Shown: one piece after another, positions 24,132 to 44,731 of the stretch | How positions within the stretch are numbered: the first letter of the stretch is position 1 | How the letters are laid out: every line of letters starts with the position of its first letter | Assembly: GCA_033675265.1 (NCBI GenBank) | Contig: JAUJYZ010001508.1 | Location: forward strand, 76,001 to 140,000 | Reading direction: 5' to 3' | Length of the DNA stretch: 64,000 nucleotides | Source: Actinostola sp. cb2023 | Lineage: Eukaryota; Cnidaria; Anthozoa; Actiniaria; Actinostolidae | Program-made: the position numbers and the translations under genes | The notes under the pieces: model-generated | Told to the model about the DNA's origin: nothing | Seen by the model: only the letters and a program-made list of their open reading frames with translations | The model's database searches: none

Positions 24132-25052
24132 TTAGGCGGGGATGAGGTTTACTTTGTCGTTGAGTTCCACTGCAGTAGTTCCAGCGAGGTTGTCACAGAT
24201 GGCTTTAGATTCTTTGGATGTGCACAAGATGGTAATCCAAAAGACACAGGGAAGACATAGCACAGCCATGGACACAATAACGAGTTCATCGAAGATCTTG
24301 TTTAACGAAGCCATTGGTTCGCTGTGTTTTCGCGGAGCAAGAAGGCAAACACACACCACTACAACAACAAGAGCGGATATTGTGTTGGTAGCCATTTCTA
24401 ACAGTATGCAACATGGTTTAGACTGAACGTTTTCTTCGCTATCACTTCTCCAGAAGTAATGTCCAACTAAAACCAGTCGATTGATGATGATAATCCCAGG
24501 AATGATGAACTGAAGGGTAAGGTACACGGATCCATACGATATTACATTCATTGCCGGAATACTCAATAGTCCATTGGCAGTATCTTTCGCTGTGGTTATA
24601 TCAGGGCACCCAGGGCCTTTGCCGATGATGACGATGGGTAATCCTACCGCTGATGTGTAAAGAACTGGTGATAACAGCGCTACAGAGAAGGCGAACACGG
24701 CTACGACAATCAGTATAGCAGAGCTATGGCGCAGCTTCCATTTGCTCGTGAGTTGAGCATGTTTGACGATGGCTAGAAATGTCAAATTGAACAAGGCAAG
24801 AGCAAGACCAATTATCATTGTTTGAGGAAGTAAACTGCAGAAGCGTTCTGGCAAATACTCCACATAGATAAGACCTACAGCACTTAAAATTGGAAGCAAC
24901 GAAAACACGGCTTGAGCAGCAACGAGGTATTTCGTGTTGTCGAAATGTCGCCAATTGTCTTTCTTACAGCACACATACAGCAAGATGATGTTAGAGAGCG
25001 AACCGATCAGGTAAATCCCGACTTCAAAGTAGGCAGCCATCGATGAAGGCAT
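24132..25052 (-). CDS. Single-exon seven-transmembrane receptor (rhodopsin-like GPCR candidate)
   Basis: This intronless gene encodes 306 residues, starting at ATG 25052 (MPSSMAAYFEVGIYLIGSLS). Hydrophobic segments fall at about 9-29, 41-64, 73-96, 110-135, 167-190, 219-238 and 253-278, giving a seven-helix plan with an N-terminus of about 8 residues and a short C-tail. Cys72 at the start of helix 3 and Cys149 in the second outer loop could form the usual receptor disulfide. Helix 1 has SN where class A receptors have GN. Helix 3 lacks DRY (IVKHAQ instead), and helix 7 has CLPCVFW rather than NPxxY. It is therefore a divergent class A-like receptor, or another 7TM family that I cannot name. 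Ligand unknown. Absence of introns is common for such receptors in invertebrates. Confidence 0.75.
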   Translation of the reverse strand: MPSSMAAYFEVGIYLIGSLSNIILLYVCCKKDNWRHFDNTKYLVAAQAVFSLLPILSAVGLIYVEYLPERFCSLLPQTMIIGLALALFNLTFLAIVKHAQLTSKWKLRHSSAILIVVAVFAFSVALLSPVLYTSAVGLPIVIIGKGPGCPDITTAKDTANGLLSIPAMNVISYGSVYLTLQFIIPGIIIINRLVLVGHYFWRSDSEENVQSKPCCILLEMATNTISALVVVVVCVCLLAPRKHSEPMASLNKIFDELVIVSMAVLCLPCVFWITILCTSKESKAICDNLAGTTAVELNDKVNLIPA

Positions 25053-25883
25053 TTTGGTCGCTTAATTGTGGTATTTGCCAGCGTTTTCTTCTTGTTTCTG
25101 ACAACAAAGTAGAGACACTTAATAAGGGTTTAGTGCGCTCGTTTTCCTCTTCGCCTTTTCAAGTTTATGTCTCGTAACCAGCCAACCTGAAAGACGCCCC
25201 AGGTAAGTCACGCAAACACCATACAGTGCATAAGCGATTTGGGATTGATTCAAGTCTAACAAGACCAGAAAACCGTTGTTGTGAAGACATACACTTGCAA
25301 TAGAAATCTTGGAAAGTCTGCAGGCAAAAATATTATTTTTAAAATACGATTTTTCACTTTTATGGTGAAAAAATAAAATTTAGAAAACTTCCGACTTTCT
25401 CGCTCGCTGATTGGTTAATTTTTTTTATCAATAAGTGGACTGACTAATGACGCGTACAAGTGTTCGCACGATTTCGATGTCGTATTTTCTCTTAGAAAAA
25501 TATGAAAAGTCTGCATTTTCTCGGTTTTTATTAATTTGTTAATTTGTTATTAATTTTAATATTTTTTATTTTTCTTTATTTTTGTTATTGTAAAAAAAAC
25601 ACAAATTGTCATCTAGGTGCCTGTCATATTAACAATAACCTTACCTCGTGACATTGTCAAAGTAGTATGCTGATCCATACTAGTTTAGATCGAAAAAAAT
25701 AAAATAATAGAATAGAATAATAATAGAATAAACCTTAATAAGTGCTACTTAGACGAAAATCGATCTGAAAATAAGATCAATCGAATATTTATGTATAATT
25801 CTTCAGGGTCAAACCACAGTACTTAAAGTCTTTTTACGATATTCCAGACCGAAGTAATATGTTTTTAATGAATCTTTAGAGGT

Positions 25884-28236
25884 GTCACCATTGTCCCCAC
25901 TACTCAACCCACTGAATCGGAATACAGTTTCTTTGTATTTTGTGATTACAAGGTATCTCAATGTTTTGATTCTGTGGTAACAGCTCTGCATTGAAGACAA
26001 CTGGCTACAATCAATATAATCAAATCTTGTGAAAACTCATCCCTAAATCCCCAAACTTTTACCTTCAATCTATCAGTCAATAAAATTGTTTGGTTGTAGA
26101 AACTAAAATGCTGGAAATGGGTATGGAGCAAAAGCCGCTTTCGTACTATGTGCCCATTTCGTACCCAGAGCCCGCTCGTCATGACACTTCTAAAGCTCAT
26201 AAACCCTGTAATGCTCGGTCATCAAATTTTGACGACCAAGTCGTCATTAACCATGCTCATTGTATCGACCTCTTTGAGATTATTTCAGGAAGAGTCTACT
26301 GGCTACGTAGTATTTACGTTCGTTCGATTTTCAAACTAACAAGCACTTTAATACATTTATCTTCGTGTAGCCGTTTAAAATCCTATTCTGAAATAAGATC
26401 AATCGAATCTTCTCTATCTGTTTGCGAACAGGCAGGCGAAACCACAGTGTTCTAAAGTGACATCTTTCTCTGAAAAACTACCTGAATAAATTTGTTATTG
26501 TTTCTCTTGAGCCCGATAAAAATATTCCTTTGTGCCACAAAGCCCCACTGATCGAATCAGTCTGTAGCCGTTACGTATACTTTTATAATTTATGTACTTT
26601 TAGGATTCCTTTGGTGATCTCACTCTCATTTCCATGCTATAAATATATATCGGAAATCATTGTGAAAATACATCCCTAAATCCGTTCGCCAGTTACTAAA
26701 AATCTTTGTTGATCTCATGAACCAATCAAATCGATCAGTTTGTTGATTTCATCAGCCAATGAAATCGCTGGTTTTGGGTCCCAAGCCAGCGACAAATAAA
26801 AATGACGAGCGGGCTTTCGGTACGAGAATTACTATGTGCCGACAGTTAGGCTTCGACCAGCGCAGTCCTGGGGACGAAAATGTGGAGCAAAAATAACCCG
26901 CGTACCCCTTCCCTTGTATTCCTTTACTCGCCTGATCAAATGGACAAACGCAACCCTACATAGGCAAACATTCGACTTCCACTTTCGTAACATTTAAATA
27001 TTCATCGCGTGTGAATTCTTTGACGCATGCAAGTTTTGCAAGACGGAATAATACAATACACTGCACAATAATTACAAGAAAGCTTGGGTTTCGTTCGTTA
27101 TAGTCTACTGAAATTATGAAGAAAGTACAAGGTGTTTTGTAATTTGTATAATTCAATGCAAATATTTCGCTTGCCTTCCCACTGATTATTCGAAATGAAT
27201 AACGCTTATTTGCGGACTTATAATCTGGGACGAAATTCAACTGAGAAGTGAAAGTTAAGAATAACATTCAAAAATGTTACTGTCATTCATCTGTATGTTG
27301 TAGTTTAATTTTTGCTTGTAATTAGCCATTAACAAAACGAGCAGGGGACTGGGAACGAGTTTATTAGAATTAATGCAATTACGAAATTAAGTTCATGACA
27401 TGAAAAAGCATGTTGAAATTAGCATCTGTGCAAAGTTTGATGTGATTTGAGCGAATTCTGTCGGAATTATAAGCTTTTGAAATTGTGTTGTCCCTCCAAA
27501 ATTTTACAGTGAATGGTTTGGATGGACAGCGTCAAAAATGTATGGGAAAATAGACATATTTGATGCCCTCTAGCGTCGTCAATATTAAGCCGAAGTTCAC
27601 CAAACTTTCCAGACTAGCTAAGTTTGATCTGCTCTCTCAGAAAATGATGCCCATTTTTGCTAGTTTCTTAATTAATTAGTTTTACGGACTAGGTCCCAGT
27701 CCCCTGCTCGTTTTGTTAATGGCTAATTATTGTGCAGTGTATTGTATTATTCCGTCTTGCAAAACTTGCATGCGTCAAAGAATTCACCACCCGATGAATA
27801 TTTAAATGTTACGAAATCGGAAGTCGAATGTTTGCCTATGTAGGGTTGCGTTTGTCCATTTGATCAGGCGAGTAAAGGAATACAAGGGAAGGGGTACGCG
27901 GGTTATTTTTGCTCCACATTTTCGTCCCCAGGACTGTGCTGGTCGAAGCCTAACTGTCGGCACATAGTACGAAAGCTGTTTTTTTGCGTCCTTGGACCCA
28001 AAACTAGCATTTTCTTCAAAATACAACCAAACATGCAATTGAGCTGACATGATAGATTGAAGGTATTTTAGTAACTGGACGGATTCAGGGATGAGTTTTC
28101 ACAAGATTTGATATATATTTTAGCAGATTTGTTTTGAGATTCACCACAGGAATCCTGAAAGTTGCCTACCTTGTAATAATATACGTCCTCCGGTTGACTG
28201 ATTCCGATTCAGTGGGGGAGGGTGGGGCACAATGGT
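25884..28236. mobile_element. Large palindromic element (about 2.3 kb) interrupted by a related insertion
   Basis: The outer part CCACTGAATCGGAAT near 25910 pairs with ATTCCGATTCAGTGG near 28205. Further in, 26014-26154 and 26841-27076 are reverse complements of 27725-28122, including CAAACATTCGACTTCC, ATGGACAAACGCAACCCTAC and GCATGCAAGTTTTGCAAGAC. Another inner pair is CAAAACGAGCAGGGGACTGG (near 27338) and CCAGTCCCCTGCTCGTTTTG (near 27692). The left arm is split by the insertion at 26155-26829. No transposase is encoded; the short open frames are arm sequence. Confidence 0.8.
26155..26829. mobile_element. 675-bp inverted-repeat element nested in the palindrome's left arm
   Basis: The ends CATTTCGTACC and GGTACGAGAAT are imperfect inverted repeats, with GCCCGCTCGTCAT / ATGACGAGCGGGC inside. 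TACTATGTGCC flanks both sides (26144-26154 and 26830-26840). The palindrome's right arm keeps the uninterrupted sequence (reverse complement near 27955-27975). Its interior (ACCACAGTG near 26440, ACATCCCTAAATCC near 26670) resembles the surrounding palindrome, so both belong to one lineage of elements. Duplication is 9-11 bp. Confidence 0.8.
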
Positions 28237-28485
28237 GCATATACTCGGGCTAAAAGTTATTAAAACAAATTTATTCGGTAGTTTTTAGAGAAAATGTCAC
28301 TTTATCACTGTGGTTTGCCTGTGTTTGAATACAATCTCTGTTCCACCCTTTTTCTTCGCACTAAAACAATTGAAGGATCGGACTTCATTAGCGCGTTTGT
28401 TATCACATCTATTTCTATGTTCGTGAAATTCATTCTGTATTCAAATAATCTCTCGAAATGTGTTACTTTGAAAGATCATGTGTTA

Positions 28486-28782
28486 TACACCTATTCCAAA
28501 AATCGTTGTCCCCGCCAAAAGCAACAAGCAAGAAGCTGACGACCGCAAAGGGCATTGGGACTTTCTCCTTATTCATTTATTCATCCGTAGATATTTTGAC
28601 AACATGCATTTTCAAATGGCCCAATAGTTCCAAATGATTGCTATTCAACGCTCGTAGGGATAACTTCTCAAGTACCACGATAAATTAATTAATTAGGAGA
28701 TTCCCAAAGTCCTTTGCGGTCGTCAGCTTCTTGCTTGTTGCTTTCGGCTCGGACAACGATATTTGGAATAGGTGTATATAAA
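28486..28782. mobile_element. About 295-bp MITE, family with ACACCTATTYCAAAAA ends
   Basis: The left end TATACACCTATTCCAAAAAT and the right end AATAGGTGTATA are inverted. Long arms contain AGCAACAAGCAAGAAGCTGA / TCAGCTTCTTGCTTGTTGCT and CGACCGCAAAGG / CCTTTGCGGTCG. Ends resemble those of the element at 45456-45867, so they look like one family, probably inserted at TA. Confidence 0.75.
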
Positions 28783-29152
28783 AAAGCAGAGGTATTATCA
28801 GTAGTAGTGGATGTTTAGGACTTGGCATTTTACGTCATTTATTACATAATGTAGAGTGAGACCAGGGTGGGGGACTACAGTCATTTAACAAGTTTGAAAT
28901 TCACATCAACTACAAGATTGTGTGTTACACTCTGTAAACGTCTTCAAGTAAATGCATATTATAATGAATAGATTAACATTAAAGCCGAATTACATTTTCG
29001 CAAACATCACGGAAGTTTAATGAGTACGTGTTGTCAAATGTTGTTATCAATTGGACGCCACTCATTGAGTGATGATTGAACACAACACAATGAGCGAGAG
29101 CGGAAAGGGAAAATAAAAAAGATAACCAAAATCATAGAAATATCACATCTAC

Positions 29153-31176
29153 CCCTCGTATATTTTCAAGTGGATACGCGGATACGCAGTAAGGAAAATC
29201 ACAACCCCTCGTATATTTTCAAGTGGATACGCGGATACGCAGTAAGAAATATCAGCCCTACCCCTCGTATATTTTCAAGTGGATACGCGGATACGCAGTA
29301 AGAAATATCAGCCCTATCCCTCGTATATTTTCAAGTGGATACGCGGATACGCAGTAAGAAATATCAGCCCTATCCCTCGTATATTTTCAAGTGGATACGC
29401 GGATACGCAGTAAGGAAAATCACACTTACCGCTCGTATATTTTCAAGTGGATACGCGGATACGCAGTAAGAAATATCAGCCCTATCCCTCGTATATTTTC
29501 AAGTGGATACGCGGATACGCAGTAAGAAATATCAGCCCTACCCCTCGTATATTTTCAAGCGGATACGCGGATACGCAGTAAGGAAAATCACCGCAACCCC
29601 TCGTATATTTTCAAGTGGATACGCGGATACCCAGTAAGGAAAATCACAACCCCTCGTATTTTCAAGTGGATACGCGGATACGCAGTAAGAAATATCAGCC
29701 CTACCCCTCGTATATTTTCAAGTGGATAACGCGGATACGCAGTAAGAAATATCAGCCCTATCCCTCGTATATTTTCAAGTGGATACGCGGATACGCAGTA
29801 AGAAATATCAGCCCTATCCCTCGTATATATTCAAGTGGATACGCAGTAAGAAATATCAGCCCTACCCCTCGTATATTTTCAAGTGGATACGCGGATACGC
29901 AGTAAGAAATATCAGCCCTACCCCTCGTATATTTTCAAGTGGATACGCGGATACGCAGTAAGAAATATCAGCCCTACCCCTCGTATATTTTCAAGCGGAT
30001 ACGCGGATACGCAGTAAGGAAAATCACCGCTACCTCTCGTATATTTTCAAGCGGATACGCGGATACGCAGTAAGGAAAATCACACCTACCCCTCGTATAT
30101 TTTCAAGCGGATACGCGGATACGCAGTAAGGAAAATCACCGCTACCTCTCGTATATTTTCAAGCGGATACGCGGATACGCAGTAAGGAAAATCCTCTCGT
30201 ATATTTTCAAGCGGATACGCGGATACGCAGTAAGGAAAATTACACCTACCCCTCGTATATTTTCAAGCGGATACGCGGATACGCAGTAAGGAAAATCACC
30301 GCTACCTCTCGTATATTTTCAAGCGGATACGCGGATACGCAGTAAGGAAAATCACACCTACACCCCCCTCGTATATTTTCAAGCGGATACGCGGATACGC
30401 AGTAAGGAAAATCACCGCTACCTCTCGTATATTTTCAAGCGGATACGCGGATACGCAGTAAGGGAAATCACACCTACCCCTCGTATATTTTCAAGCGGAT
30501 ACGCGGATACGCAGTAAGGAAAATCACCGCTACCTCTCGTATATTTTCAAGCGGATACGCGGATACGCAGTAAGGGATATCACCCCTACCCCTCGTATAT
30601 TTTCAAGCGGATACGCGGATACGCAGTAAGGAAAATCACCGCTACCTCTCGTATATTTTCAAGCGGATACGCGGATACGCAGTAAGGGATATCACCCCTA
30701 CCCCTCGTATATTTTCAAGCGGATACGCGGATATGCATAAGAAAAATCACCCCTACCTCTCGTATATTTTCAAGCGGATACGCGGATACGCAGTAAAGGA
30801 AAATCACCGCTACCTCTCGTATATTTTCAAGCGGATACGCGGATATGCAGTAAGGAAAATCACCGCTACATCTCGTATATTTTCAAGTGGATACGCGGAT
30901 ACGCAGTAAGGAAAATCAGCCTTTACCCCTCGTATATTTTCAAGTGGATACGCGGATACGCAGTAAGGAAAATCACCGCTACCTCTCGTATATTTTCAAG
31001 CGGATACGCGGATATGCAGTAAGGAAAATCACCGCTACATCTCGTATATTTTCAAGTGGATACGCGGATACGCATTAAGGAAAATCAGCCTTACCCCTCG
31101 TATATTTTCAAGTGGATACGCGGATACGCAGTAAGGAAAATCACCGCTACCTCTCGTATATTTTCAAGCGGATACT
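29153..31176 (+). repeat. About 54-bp satellite (GTGGATACGCGGATACGCAG), roughly 37 copies
   Basis: The unit contains CTCGTATATTTTCAAGYGGA, then TACGCGGATACGCAGTAAGG and an A/T-rich linker ending in ACCCCTACC or similar. Two variant classes (AAGTGG with AAATATCAGCCC, and AAGCGG with AAAATCACCGCTAC) are grouped into blocks, and alternating dimers appear at 30030-30700. It ends about 60 bp before the NOXRED1-like stop codon, so it may lie in or just beyond that gene's 3' UTR. Confidence 0.95.
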
Positions 31177-31235
31177 CAGTAAGAATGGCCTTGGAATTGT
31201 CACTGATCAATTAACCTACGTTTTAAGATCGCTAC

Positions 31236-41116
<9,881 letters not shown>

Positions 41117-41337
41117 TTTGGTTGCTGTGGTGGCAAACCGCTGGCCACCACAGGGTGACCAAACATATAGAAAAACTGGAATGAAAAATAAAAATAAAAT
41201 ACGGTAGAAGATTTAAAAATTGAAGGTATGAAGAAAGGAAGAGGAAAAAGAAATAAAAATGAGGAAGGAAATAGAAAACTGCATTCAGACCCGCAAAACA
41301 CAATCTAATTTTTGTAAATAGAAATACTTGTGAGACC

Positions 41338-41703
41338 GGGGATGCTTACCATTTACTCGGAAAAACCGGTTATTCCGGTTGGAAAAACAAATGGTATGTG
41401 TCATTCCGATCGGAAAGTTTCGTAAAACTCGGTTTAGCGATTGAGGTAATCCACTTTTCCCGCTCTTTTCGTTTTTTCCGTAGACGCGTGTACCATTAGA
41501 CCGAGTTTTCCGGAACTTTCCGATCGGAATGACACATACCTTTTTATTTCAAACCGGAATTTCCGGTTTTTTCGTGTAAATGGTTACCCTGGTTCCAGAG
41601 GCTTTGTCAAACTCTATAATACGTTTGACGCCGCGAAGAACATCGTATTATAGAGTTTGACAAAGCCTCTGGAACCAGGGTAGTAAATGGTAAGCACCCC
41701 GGG
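41338..41703. mobile_element. Inverted-repeat element upstream of the NOXRED1-like gene
   Basis: The ends CCGGGGATGCTTACCATTTA and GTAAATGGTAAGCACCCCGG are inverted. Inner pairs ATGGTATGTGTCATTCCGAT / ATCGGAATGACACATACC and AAAAACCGG / CCGGTTTTTT continue the fold. Its right arm is split by the 98-bp element at 41585. It starts about 220 bp upstream of the NOXRED1-like ATG, so it may affect that promoter (inference). Confidence 0.75.
41585..41682. mobile_element. 98-bp palindromic MITE with 9-bp target duplication, nested
   Basis: Two 39-bp perfect arms (left starts TACCCTGGTTCCAGAGGCTT) surround a 20-bp loop. GTAAATGGT flanks both sides (41576-41584, 41683-41691). Removing the element and one duplication restores the GTAAATGGTAAGC arm of the outer element, matching the outer left arm GCTTACCATTTAC. 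This gives direct evidence of insertion and of relative age. Confidence 0.9.
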
Positions 41704-42244
41704 TAACGCACAACTCTGTCCAAAATGGTTTATAAACTGGATTAGTTTGCAAACATATGTTGATATGTTTAGTTTCATTTTGTATTCCCATCCCCCTCTC
41801 TTCCCTTCCCTTTCGCCCTGGACCAGCTACGCAGGCTATATATATTTCCGTGTATAGTTTCGGTGTAGTATCTGAATACAATGAAGAAACTGACGAGCCG
41901 CGGCCCCCTCACACAGTGATCGCTGCCTTGGCCTTATCTCATCACTAGCTAAACCCCAACAGTGCGTTATCAGAGAGATGATAGCAAATAGATGAAAGGT
42001 TATCGTATTGAACTGATACAAGCTAGTGATAGAAAATAGGCCGATTGCTCACACGTTGATTTTCGAACTGAAATCGTTGAATAGTGCAACATGGGCCTTT
42101 CTTGGAGAGGGTCGACTGTTTTTATACCCCCGGTTCACACCAAGGCTAAACAGGTTTTAAAGTGGTTCAGAACTACACCCGGGAACTACACACGGCAACC
42201 TTTGGCACAAAGCTGCTGGTAAACTGTCCTTTGTGTTGCATGTT

Positions 42245-42277
<33 letters not shown>

Positions 42278-43054
42278 ATAAATACCAGATAGTTTGATTC
42301 TTGTGAAATTAGCTGATACCCTCGAATTTTATAGAAGCGAGAAAAACTCTGTTTAAAAACGGATGCATTGAGACTAATGGGGTAAATCCAGGGTAGCCTG
42401 ATACTGCATGGACCAGACAAACAACGTCAAATACAGTTGGCTGTATTTGTAGTACCACCATGCACGCTTTGCGGTGTTATCTCACGATTGAACATCAATA
42501 AACTTTAATCAAACGTCAACTGACTCATAACAAGATAAGCCCAAATTGTCTTCTGTAACGTCAAAGCAAACGTACCACACACGCTCTGACAGCACTGACA
42601 TCAAACTTCTTCAACTTTATTTATAAAGTATTCTTCTTATTATTATTCACACTTTCAAACCTTGTTCGATACTGAAATTAGCTGTCCGGTCACACAATTA
42701 TCGACAGCAGTAGACAGTTTTTTTCATGGGATTTTGTGGCCTAAGCCGGAGCCTCTATGGATGAATTAGTGAAGTTGTACTGAAAAAACTGGAAACTATA
42801 CATGGAGCACCGCGTTCCTATTGTGAGTACACACTTAAGCTGTAAAACATTATGGAAGATAAGGTTCAGTAACCAAATATTTATATTTTTAATTGCCTCC
42901 GATTGCTGACAATTTATTACATAAACCTTTCGTAAAAAGCTATTGTAAGAGAAAGGTGATAGGAGAATGGCCATGATGCACTGAATAACCTAACAGTTTA
43001 GTTCATAAAGCTTTCAGTTGTAAGTGTAATTACCATGCGAAACGAAAAAATAGA

Positions 43055-44092
43055 ATGACCATTCTCCTATCACCTTTCTCTCTAACGCCATAGAATGACC
43101 ATTCTCCTATCACCTTTCTCTCTAACGCCATAGAATGACCATTCTCCTATCACCTTTCTCTCTAACGCCATAGAATGACCATTCTCCTATCATCTTTCTC
43201 TCTAACGCCATAGAATGACCATTCTCCTATCACCTTTCTCTCTAACGCCATAGAATGACCATTCTCCTATCACCTTTCTCTCTAACGCCATAGAATGACC
43301 ATTCTCCTATCACCTTTCTCTCTAACGCCATAGAATGACCATTCTCCTATCACCTTTCTCTCTAACGCCATAGAATGACCATTCTCCTATCACCTTTCTC
43401 TCTAACGCCATAGAATGACCATTCTAGTCTCCTATCATCTTTCTCTCTAACGCCATAGAATGACCATTCTCCTATCACCTTTCTCTCTAACGCCATAGAA
43501 TGACCATTCTCCTATCACCTTTCTCTCTAACGCCATAGAATGACCATTCTCCTATCACCTTTCTCTCTAACGCCATAGAATGACCATTCTCCTATCATCT
43601 TTCTCTCTAACGCCATAGAATGACCATTCTCCTATCACCTTTCTCTCTAACGCCATAGAATGACCATTCTCCTATCACCTTTCTCTCTAACGCCATAGAA
43701 TGACCATTCTCCTATCACCTTTCTCTCTAACGCCATAGAATGATCATTCTCCTATCATCTTTCTCTCTAACGCCATAGAATGACCATTCTCCTATCACCT
43801 TTTCTCTCTAACGCCATAGAATGACCATTCTCCTATCACCTTTCTCTCTAACGCCATAGAATGACCATTCTCCTATCACCTTTCTCTCTAACGCCATAGA
43901 ATGACCATTCTCCTATCACCTTTCTCTCTAACGCCATATAATGACCCTTCTAGTCTCCTATCACCTTTCTCTCTAACGCCATAGAATGACCATTCTCCTA
44001 TCACCTTTCTCTCTGACAACCTTACAATGACCATTCTCCTATCACCTTTCTCTCTGACAACCTTACAATGACCATTCTCCTATCACCTTTTC
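43055..44092. repeat. 40-bp satellite (CCATTCTCCTATCACCTTTC), about 26 copies
   Basis: The unit is ATGACCATTCTCCTATCACC followed by TTTCTCTCTAACGCCATAGA. Copies are nearly identical except for C/T at one site (CACC/CATC) and occasional insertions (CTAGT). The last two units change to TCTGACAACCTTACA. One inverted single copy (AGAGAAAGGTGATAGGAGAA) stands at 42949-42968, left of the array. There are no unique spacers, so it is not CRISPR-like. It lies between the NOXRED1-like and arrestin genes, which are divergently transcribed. Confidence 0.95.
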
Positions 44093-44393
44093 ATCTGAAA
44101 TAGGTGGATCTATCGGCCTTTGTCGCTCTCCAGGAAGCCAAATAACTCGGTAATGTGGAGGCCGTGTTGTGAAGTCAGATTCTACGTCACAGTGTGACAT
44201 TGGAGACATTGTGTTACCTTGACAACTAATCGGCGACACGGTACAGTTGCAACGTCATAATACTAACGTTCGGTATTGTACCGTGGCATTGTCACGAGTC
44301 TGCACGTCTAACACTCCAATCGAAACCATTAATCACCATAACGAGAGATAGACAGAGAAAGAACACTGACGGTCGATTGTAAAGACAACATCG

Positions 44394-44695
44394 ATGAAGA
44401 CGTCCATTGACGAATTTACCGTCTTTCTCGACGAGCCTGACCGTTTATTCACCAGGAGAACAAGTACATGGCAAAGTGAATCTGACAGTGAAACAACAGG
44501 CAAAGGTACATAAATTGAACTTGGAAGCTCAAGGACAAGCATACGTGTCTTGGCCTGAAAATTTTGGGACTTACACGAGTTACCGTTATTATCGTCATGA
44601 ATACTTCAAGGTGAATGCTTGTGTCTATGACCAAGGTAAGCTAAGGTACCAATGGCCATCTGAACCCAAAGAGTGGATGGATAGCGCTATAATCA

Positions 44696-44731
<36 letters not shown>

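Noticed and set aside
26090..26455. 121-codon open frame
   Set aside because: Crosses the boundary between two transposons and has no recognisable domain.
43055..44092. CRISPR-like regular array
   Set aside because: Units are directly adjacent with no unique spacers, there are no cas genes, and the context is eukaryotic.
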